This document shows positions 56,864 to 64,000 of a DNA stretch of 64,000 bases, piece by piece. Position numbers and translations under genes: made by a program. Numbering within the stretch: the first letter of the stretch is position 1; each line of letters opens with the position of its first letter. A model generated the notes under the pieces. The model was not told where the DNA came from, searched no databases, and saw nothing but the letters and a program-made list of their open reading frames with translations. The stretch is from Dipylidium caninum (Eukaryota > Platyhelminthes > Cestoda > Cyclophyllidea > Dipylidiidae): the NCBI GenBank assembly GCA_017562135.1, contig QEYB01000266.1:124001-188000 (forward strand). Direction: 5' to 3'.

Positions 56864-59800
56864 GACTGTCCGAAGCATTCACCGAGGCAAGTGGTTCCCC
56901 ACTGTACCTTCGATCTACTCTGTCCGCGTTTGTGTGCCCCCGCGTCACGCTTTCCCGTAGCTTCTCCTAGTCTTCTATTAAAACAACGTTTGGGTGTACA
57001 TGGTCAAAATTTATTTATCTCCTTAACCTTCCCAACTGTGATTTGCTCACCGCGTCCCGAATGCATGTATAAATAGAGAATTGGAACAAATGCTACTTCT
57101 CTTACTTCCATTCCGTCTTGGATACTTTTTTCCTACGGCGATTAAATGACAATGCGGTTATCCAATGGACTAACACATTTCCGCCTGGTGCCACAAGGCA
57201 ACCCCTCGTGGCCGTCGCCAACGGACAACGAGGGTCGTTCCTGCGGCGGCGCGGGTTCAGACCTGCGCCGCTGCGGGGGCAGCGTTTCTTTTATCGGGAT
57301 TGCGATCACCTCGGGGAACTCCGGACTGCAACCGCCTCCTTCAAATGATGGTCGAAGGTTTTGGTGCCGGGCACTCGTGTCTCCTCCGCCTGCATCGGCG
57401 ATGAATGGATTTGGCCAAGCAAGTCGGCCGAGACCCACATGTCAGGGGTCGGCTGTTGCCCAGACCCGCCTATGCTTCAGGGGAGGGGGTTGAACTTCCA
57501 ACTTCCATTGTAACTAAGATGGAGGGTTTCCACTACCACATGTGCAGCCAACAGACTATTTGAAAGTTCAAATACACTAAAGCCAGGTGCACAAGATCGG
57601 GACGAAGTTTCGCAACCTCTTTGCTGAGTCACTGGGTCTGACGAAAAGGCAAAAGAGTGATTGCTCTGACAAGCCTAAACTCGCCTGTTCTGATGTGTGC
57701 CGCACTTTGGGGCCGGCAGAGTTGTCTCGGGGTGCTGCACCCTCCGCAGCATCCACTCGCCGTCCGGGGCAGAGGCAACATCGCGAAGGTGGCTGGAAGC
57801 GACTCTGGCATTCGTGGGCGCTGCACGGGGCAACGTGATGGGCGTTGCGGCGTCGTGAGTTGCCACTCAACACTAAGTGCCGCCGTGGCGCCTGCCGGTT
57901 GGGCGACCGGGGCGGCCAACGCCACCCGGCGGTGGGTACCGGGCGACGTAGACGGGACATCGCGCGTTTTACGATGTCATCGTTCGCAGGAAGGGTGTCG
58001 CACACTTCTGCATTCGCTCGGCCTTTAACGTACGCATTTACGTCTTGCTTGTGGTCAAGACAATAAGTATTTTCTGTTGCCATGGTGATGGGACAAATGA
58101 GTTTATGCCCTTTCCGAAAAATCACCGCTTTCGCCATACTAGCCTCAGTGATGGTGAAATCTCCTCAAACTTCACGCCAACTGGTAGAAATAAAAAGCAC
58201 TTGGGAGCAAAGTGGGGGTCCCATATGCCGCAAAATAGCGGTGTGGTGTGCCTTGGCTCTTTGAAGGCACACAGAGGGATGGGAGCGGGCCCCTTCTTCA
58301 AAAGTGTTGGCAGCCCCTTTTAGATGGACAGCCACTCGGTAATTCTCACATCCTACATTCACGATGAAGTTTAAGTGAACACTTTTTGAGCATTTGCCTG
58401 AAAACATTAGAGTTTTAACCCATCCGTGGGAGGGATAACTTTTGGCTCACCGGAGTTGTCCGCCGTAGGAGACTCTCAGTGTGGACACCACTCGGAGCCT
58501 CGGGGAGCACCTTTGATGCGCTCGGACCTGTGAATGGTGCGGGGATGTGGCGCGGCGCTTCGGCCCTGCCCGGTGGAAATTGTGGAGAATTTCACAGCCA
58601 ACAACACCCGCTATTCACCAACAAGTTGTTTTGATGTTACTGCGGCGGAGTCCTCTTCCGGTACCCTGCACTGTGCTTAGGTCAGGGCAGCGTGTTGCGA
58701 GGCGAAGCGCAACAACGCAGTGGAATCGCCTGCTAGTGTAGAGGTGGATTTGAGGATCAGCGGGACTGGAGGGGTCGTATTCACCTGTGGACGGCAAAAA
58801 CGCTCTCTTTCTGCCCCACTAGGCCCTTCGCGCATCTGGCCATTATCGCCAGGGTTGCCACTGACACTTCATGGAGGTGGGCAAATAGCTCATCCTGCTG
58901 ACCTCAGGACGTTGTCCTGACTCCTGCGAGGCCCCCCCACTCCCACCCAAGTGAGGTGGGGGAGAGTCGCCGACTCCAGAACAAGCGACTCTCGGTTGCA
59001 AAAGCCAGGCGTGGGGATGCTCACCTCCCACCGACTTCGGTTAATGCGACATCAGTTAGCCTCGACAGCCACTCCACCGTGCCAAGGTGTTTTAGTCCAA
59101 CCGCTGCTCAGCCACCAACCACTGTTTTATTGTATTTATATGACTGTGTCGGAGGCATTCACTGACACACCAACGTCTCTTCACTCAGTCGTAGGCACCG
59201 CCCTTTCGTGAGCCTCGACCCTTCCGTTCTCAGTTCTCGGTCGCCTTCGTGAGCAAGGCGAGGATGGAACGGTTGACAACACCAAACATTCGTGGTGAGA
59301 ACCGACTTGCCCTGATTAGGCGTGGGCCCAATTCAGCGCGACATGCGCCCTCTCCAACGGAATTTAGGGGCAGTCTCACAAGACAGGGTCTTTGTTCCTT
59401 TCGACATGGATCCTATGGCGAATACCGGCACCCTCGAGTCAGAATTCAAAGACCAAATCCCTTGGAAGGCCAGCTGAATGTCAAGGATCGGTGGCCGAAC
59501 GCCTGGCTTGGGTTCACTGCTGCGACTCCGCTCCTCCTCGTTGATTAGGAAAGTCTGCCCCTTGACGGGTTCGCTCCCCATTCGCTCCACTTTTATCCAT
59601 CACCAAACGCCTTTCCCACGTGAGCGCTCGGACGCGTCTGTCCGAGACCCTCGCGTGGGACCTCAAGACGCCCTTATTTTTCATGAGAAACTGTTATTTA
59701 GCATGCGTTAATAGTCCCGTCGGGACTCGGGCGGAATAATTCGTTAGCGGTGATTTAGGAGGCGCACTGAATAGACAGGTGAAGGGTAACAAATGAAATA

Positions 59801-62800
59801 AACAGACTGCCTCTCCTCGCTGTGCCTCATTTGACAACCACAGACGAGTGGGTAAGGGATTCACTCCCCAAGTGAGGCTTGTCTTAGCCTCTTTCTCCGT
59901 GGGCTGACCTTCATACATACGCTCAGGACAACGTTAAAGGCTGTCTCCCGGGTTTCGGCACTTCTCGTTTTAACAGGCTATCAGGCGAGAATCGGAAGAG
60001 TATTTCCAGAAAGTGTGTGGATGGAGATCATCGAATCCGCTGAATTTTGCTCTGTTTTTGGTCTGTCAACTCTTTTAGGTGGGCATCTGACAATGCTCAA
60101 ACTGCGCTCTGCTTCGAAGACTCCCTTGGAGAGCGACACCTCCGCGACGGCGCCCGAGACAACCGTGAAGACTCCGCCTGCTGGTAGATGCGGAGACGGG
60201 TAGTGGGCGAAAGGGAGGAGTGGAGGCTCCCCGTAGCCACACGCAGGTGAAATAGGCACCAAGGGAACCGAAAACCATGCCGAATGCTGGTCAATTCGTC
60301 GAGAGAGCTCAAGACTGCGCACCACTTGGTGCTACCGGTGTTAAGTTCTGCCTCAACGGAGACCGCCAGGTATTCGACCCTTCCCAGTCTCATTTTCAGA
60401 AGTTTGGCTGGCACCACGTGGTGTTTCCTTCACCCCCCCCCCCGTGCACGCCTCCGCCCCTCCTCCCCGTCACGGGGTAGGAGAGAGACTGAGTGAGAAT
60501 GGGGACCAAGATTCCCCTTCGTCTGTGCATTTTCCCCACGCTTTCACTTGCGACCGTTGCTCAGACACCACCAATTTCCGCCGTCTAGACAGCCCGGTGA
60601 TAATGCGCAGTCGCGTTGGCAGGCGGTCTGGCAGAGGGGGGGGGAGAGCATAGAGAAAGCCCATAAACACGACCATTAACGGCCCTTTGTGGGGAATGTA
60701 GACGATAAGCCGCCGTTTTTCTGTCTCCTACGCGGTTATAAAATGCAGGTAATGCGCACAGACAGTTGCGCATTCATTATTGCGGAGTATCAAGACTTGA
60801 CCGCAAACATCCACTCTTTCACTCCAAGAAAGTTGTCGTGGACAATGTTGCTTGACACCTGTCACAGATGTGGAGGCAGCGAGTCCGGTCCGGCGGCGAC
60901 AAGTGGCTTCTGATGTCAGCGACCTCGCGAACTGATGAGTTGACTGTTAGGCGAGGTCAGGTGACATTTAAACAATCTCTCGTAGCTGCGGCCTGTGTCA
61001 ATGGGCGGAGTGTGACTAAGTGTCTACATTCGCCGCGCGACCATTTGTCAAAACGTCGATCTGGCCAGAGTCCGGCCTATGTTGGAGAAGCGTCTCCTGG
61101 TTGTTCATGAGACGGGCTGGCGGGGTATTCAGGTTGTCAAAACTAGCCTCGTGCCGATAAGAAGCTTCAAGCAGAATGAATGCTTGCGTCTACACGGTAG
61201 GGACGAGCGATTCGCCTGCTTTACCGACTGCACCAAATCTAAAAGTCAGGTTGTTGGGGCTCCGGGGGAGATACTTTTTAGTCCGCGTAAAAGACTTGTG
61301 GTGTGTGGCCCGAGGGGCTGCCATCTTGAGAGTCCCGTTGCACGGATTGCCCTCGCACCCGCAGTACGCCTTACTGTTCACTGAAATGCCAACCCGAATT
61401 CTTGAGGCGACGTTGTCCCCGATAAGCGATAGCCCGCGGAGCGCTTGTTCGCCTCACAATGTCGCCCCTCTCTCCTACGCTTCCACGACCGGAAAGGGGC
61501 GCGGCTCGATTACGGCCAACACAACGCCTGGTCAAATCACATGCCGCCACGATGTCTTGCGCCTGTTTTAAGGTAATGTCAGGGCAATTATGGCTCATTC
61601 ATCGTCCTTTTTCAGTACCGCTAGATTGTGATTCGTTTTATTTGCACACCCGTCAGCATTTTTCCTCTCGTGCCGCGTGCTGCATCGACGTCTGCGGGCT
61701 TCACGAGCGGTCCAACCGCGTTGACGATTGTCGAGGCGTCGTGGACGCTCTCGCTCCGCAACTTCTCGAGCGGCATCGCTTGGGCCTCGCACTTGCCAGC
61801 GGTTTACACGGCTAAATGGGCGTTCTCACAGGACGGGCAGGCGATTTCTCCCCCTTTAAAAGCCCTCACCCCGTCGCGTGGAGCCAGCTCTGAGCGCCAG
61901 TTTATTTTAACCGCATGCGCATGAACGTTTATTGCTTCCGCCTTCCCCACTTGACATCTCTCGACAGCGTCTCTGTCTACGCTTGTCCACGCCCGGGACG
62001 GCTGAGTGTGGGAAATTTTGCTGCTTTCGCCACTTGCGTCACCGACTCCTTCCCGCGAGGCTTCGCTGTGCAGTTGACACACTGCGTTTGTCAGTGAATG
62101 AAGTGGGTTCAATGTGCTCCTCCGCCGACTGGGGTGCCTCCAGAGACCCGCTTTTTGAGTCGGCTGTTGTCCTCAAGCATGTCCGGCTACGACAACCCAC
62201 GCCGTAAATGATGTGGACGAAGGTGTCCGGTGCAGGAACGGTCAACTCCACCGACTCCCTGGACGGATGCCGAGGTGATATTCGATGCCTCGTGGCGTCG
62301 GGCAGCCGCGTAGCCGAATCTCTTGAGCTCCAACACGAGCAAGGCAGGTAGTTGTGGCACTCTTTGCACAGCCTTTGGTGCTCACAGTGTGACCTACTAC
62401 CGCCACTTCTCGGCGCTCCATTATCTTCGTTGTGTAAACACAAAGCAGGCGGTTGTGAAGGCTCCTGGGGAGTGGGCAGGCCTACGCTGAAAATTTTACA
62501 CCCCACCATCAATAAGCGGCCTCGGTATAAGGCTTGGCTGAGCGGACCGATGCTCAGGCCTTCATTTTGGTAGAAAACCAGTCAGACTATTCTCCCTGGA
62601 TGAGGGAGAGAAAGAAACGACCCAGACGTGTGATCAATGAAAAGGGATGCCTCGAAGTAACAACAAGATGTGTCCCTGGGCATAGACTACAAGCCGTCAT
62701 GAAAACGAAAGGTGGTGCAATTACAGGTGAAGAGATTCCGACCCGATTGAGTTAACAAACAGCACCGGCAATTGTGTCTTTTGCCTTCATGCATCCCCTG

Positions 62801-64000
62801 CCAACACGCGTGGTCGCAATATGCCCCGCGTCTGTTAGTTGAAGAAATAAAGGTTGATGGGTGGAGTTTCGTGAAATAGGTCACTGCTGAGGAGGAAATC
62901 TACCTCGAATTCACTCGCGAGGCAGGAGTAGGCAGAAGTTTGCTCGGCTCGCCTTAACACCTCAGGGCTGGGGAGAGGCGAAATGAAAAGCACTTTATGG
63001 TGCATGTGCTAAAGGAGGCCAACTCAACCGAGAGTACGTGCAATAGGGAGATGAGGGGACATTTTGGCCATTCTAGCTCATCTAGTGTGGAGAGAAGTGC
63101 ACCACGCGGCCACCCCTACCCCCGAGGGTCTGATCACGGCGGCGAGTGGCCGGTGGTTTGGTGGTGGCGGAGGCGGAGGCCAGACAGCCGTGGGACACGG
63201 CGGGGACTGTGTTCTTCCGCCTTCGCGTCACCGCCGCGGTCGACCACGCGACTGCCCAAAGATGATTCATTCGCACATGCGCACAGCCGCGCAATTCACA
63301 CGTCGCGCACCCGCGACGTGGCCAATCGCGTGCACGCACGGCGCGCTCAAACACGGAAGCGCGCACACGACGTGGTGCGCGCGTGCGTCCCGCCATGTTC
63401 ACGTGTGGCCGTCGTGAGCGCGTCGCCTCAAGGCCACGCGGCGGCTCCAATCCCACGTAGAGCCTCTGCGCTGCCACCGCCGTCGTCGTCGTCGCCACCG
63501 TATTCTGATTCACTCGACGTATGACGTCCATTTCGCCCTCCTCTTGGATCCCCAAATCGACTCATTTTATGTAGATTTCCCCGCATCACCCGGAGAGCAT
63601 TTTACCACTTATGCGTAAAAGTGGGAGCCTACGCTGGAGCCCGGGCTGGAAGGATGGAAGGGACACGGATGACTATGGTTACCTTCAGCTAAAATAGCCA
63701 CTTAAATGGTTTGCGTAGAAATTCGGACAAAAAATATACTTGCTATATTTCCCCTGTGGTGACTATTATCCCATTTGCCCTTTCCTCATAGTCAGACAGG
63801 TAAATCCAAAACGACAAATGCGTTAGGTGTTCTTGATGGCAGGGCGACCCACCCAGTCGGGCCGGCTTCGAGCTGATTACGGCAATAAAACGGATCATTT
63901 CGTCTGGAGACTGTCATAAAGCGACGCTCCGAGTTATTCCGGTTTTGAAAGGGCACACCATTTGGAGTCTTGTCAAGGAAAGTGGGCAAACGGTCGTAAA
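56864..64000. other. GC- and CpG-richer 7-kb end of the window without a supported gene
   Basis: From about 57120 the DNA is distinctly richer in G, C and CpG than the rest of the window, most so at 57180-58000, 58440-59000 and 63090-63520. Long ORFs occur on both strands and in overlapping frames, as expected for GC-rich non-coding DNA, and none shows consistent family motifs, splice structure or biased composition. Exceptions worth noting are an 11-C run at about 60433-60443, a weak ubiquitin-protease-like stretch on the minus strand near 62310-62350, and a CpG-dense block at 63090-63520 that could be the promoter of a gene beyond the window. I see no rRNA, tRNA or telomeric repeat. Confidence 0.5.
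62220..62400 (-). pseudogene. Weak ubiquitin-specific-protease-like fragment
   Basis: On the minus strand, H-C-E-H-Q-R-L-C-K-E-C-H in one frame is followed by L-P-A-L-L-V-L-E-L-K-R-F-G-Y in the next. The second part has the exact pattern of the conserved USP segment L-P-x-x-L-x-L-x-L-K-R-F-x-Y, and a C-x-x-C finger normally precedes it. Nothing upstream (Cys box) or downstream (G-G-H-Y) could be seen, and frames change. It may be a decayed USP copy or chance similarity. Confidence 0.22.

Noticed and set aside
57577..58137. 186-codon minus-strand ORF in GC-rich DNA
   Set aside because: Both strands are open in several frames here because stops are rare in GC-rich sequence; no family motif is visible.
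61371..61598. Minus-strand ORF with a phrase (L-K-Q-A-Q-D-I-V-A-A-C) reminiscent of the zinc-binding start of retroviral-type integrases
   Set aside because: The required paired histidines and second cysteine are not in place, and no reverse transcriptase, LTR or catalytic core lies nearby.
62997..63524. 175-codon Arg/Ser-rich plus-strand ORF
   Set aside because: It coincides with a CpG-dense block that reads as Arg/Ala/Pro-rich in several frames; more likely regulatory DNA.

Overview
This is a window of animal nuclear DNA with spliced, protein-coding genes. The proteins are metazoan (SKI, CoREST, Nup153, PTB and ERCC1 relatives). Many introns are extremely short (30-46 nt) with GT...AG ends, beside others of 0.5-4 kb, and divergence from vertebrate proteins is high. 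That mix is what I would expect of a parasitic flatworm, most probably a tapeworm. This is inference from gene structure and protein divergence; no rRNA or mitochondrial marker is present to fix the species.

Layout. 1-3.8 kb: a SKI/SNO-type corepressor (+) behind a CpG-rich, CCAAT-containing upstream region. 4.3-5.6 kb: a broken serpin-like gene (-). 6.4-9.9 kb: a Nup153-like nucleoporin (+) with five RanBP2-type zinc fingers. 9.9-13.4 kb: no recognisable gene. 13.5-15.2 kb: a multi-pass membrane protein of uncertain family (+). 16.1-20.7 kb: DNA ligase I (-), head-to-head with geranylgeranyl diphosphate synthase (+, 21.3-24.4 kb) across about 550 bp. 25.3-32.4 kb: ERCC1 (+), whose 4.1-kb last intron carries a dead mariner element and one copy of a dispersed repeat. 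32.9-36.9 kb: a polypyrimidine-tract-binding protein (-), tail-to-tail with ERCC1. 38.3-40.1 kb: a type II (DNAJB) J-protein (+). 41.2-45.7 kb: an ENTPD4/7-like nucleoside diphosphatase (+). 47.1-47.8 kb: the end of a G-patch protein (+). 49.1-56.9 kb: a CoREST/RCOR corepressor (+), whose intron holds the second, inverted copy of the dispersed repeat. 57-64 kb: GC- and CpG-richer DNA with many short ORFs but no gene I can support.

The genes are not an operon-like set. They are mostly housekeeping or regulatory genes: transcriptional corepressors (SKI, RCOR), DNA repair (LIG1, ERCC1), nuclear pore, splicing control (PTB), chaperone, isoprenoid synthesis and Golgi/lysosome nucleotide hydrolysis. 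I found no novel multi-gene system. The most interesting signals are a 34-nt exon in the PTB gene, in the position and with the length of the autoregulatory vertebrate exon; a mariner fossil that has lost all three catalytic acidic residues; single-base frame breaks inside otherwise conserved domains of ERCC1, RCOR and the serpin; non-canonical GC-AG introns; and an inverted repeat pair 21 kb apart in introns of two genes. Exon borders were worked out by eye from reading phase, splice-site dinucleotides and remembered family motifs; no alignment program was run.
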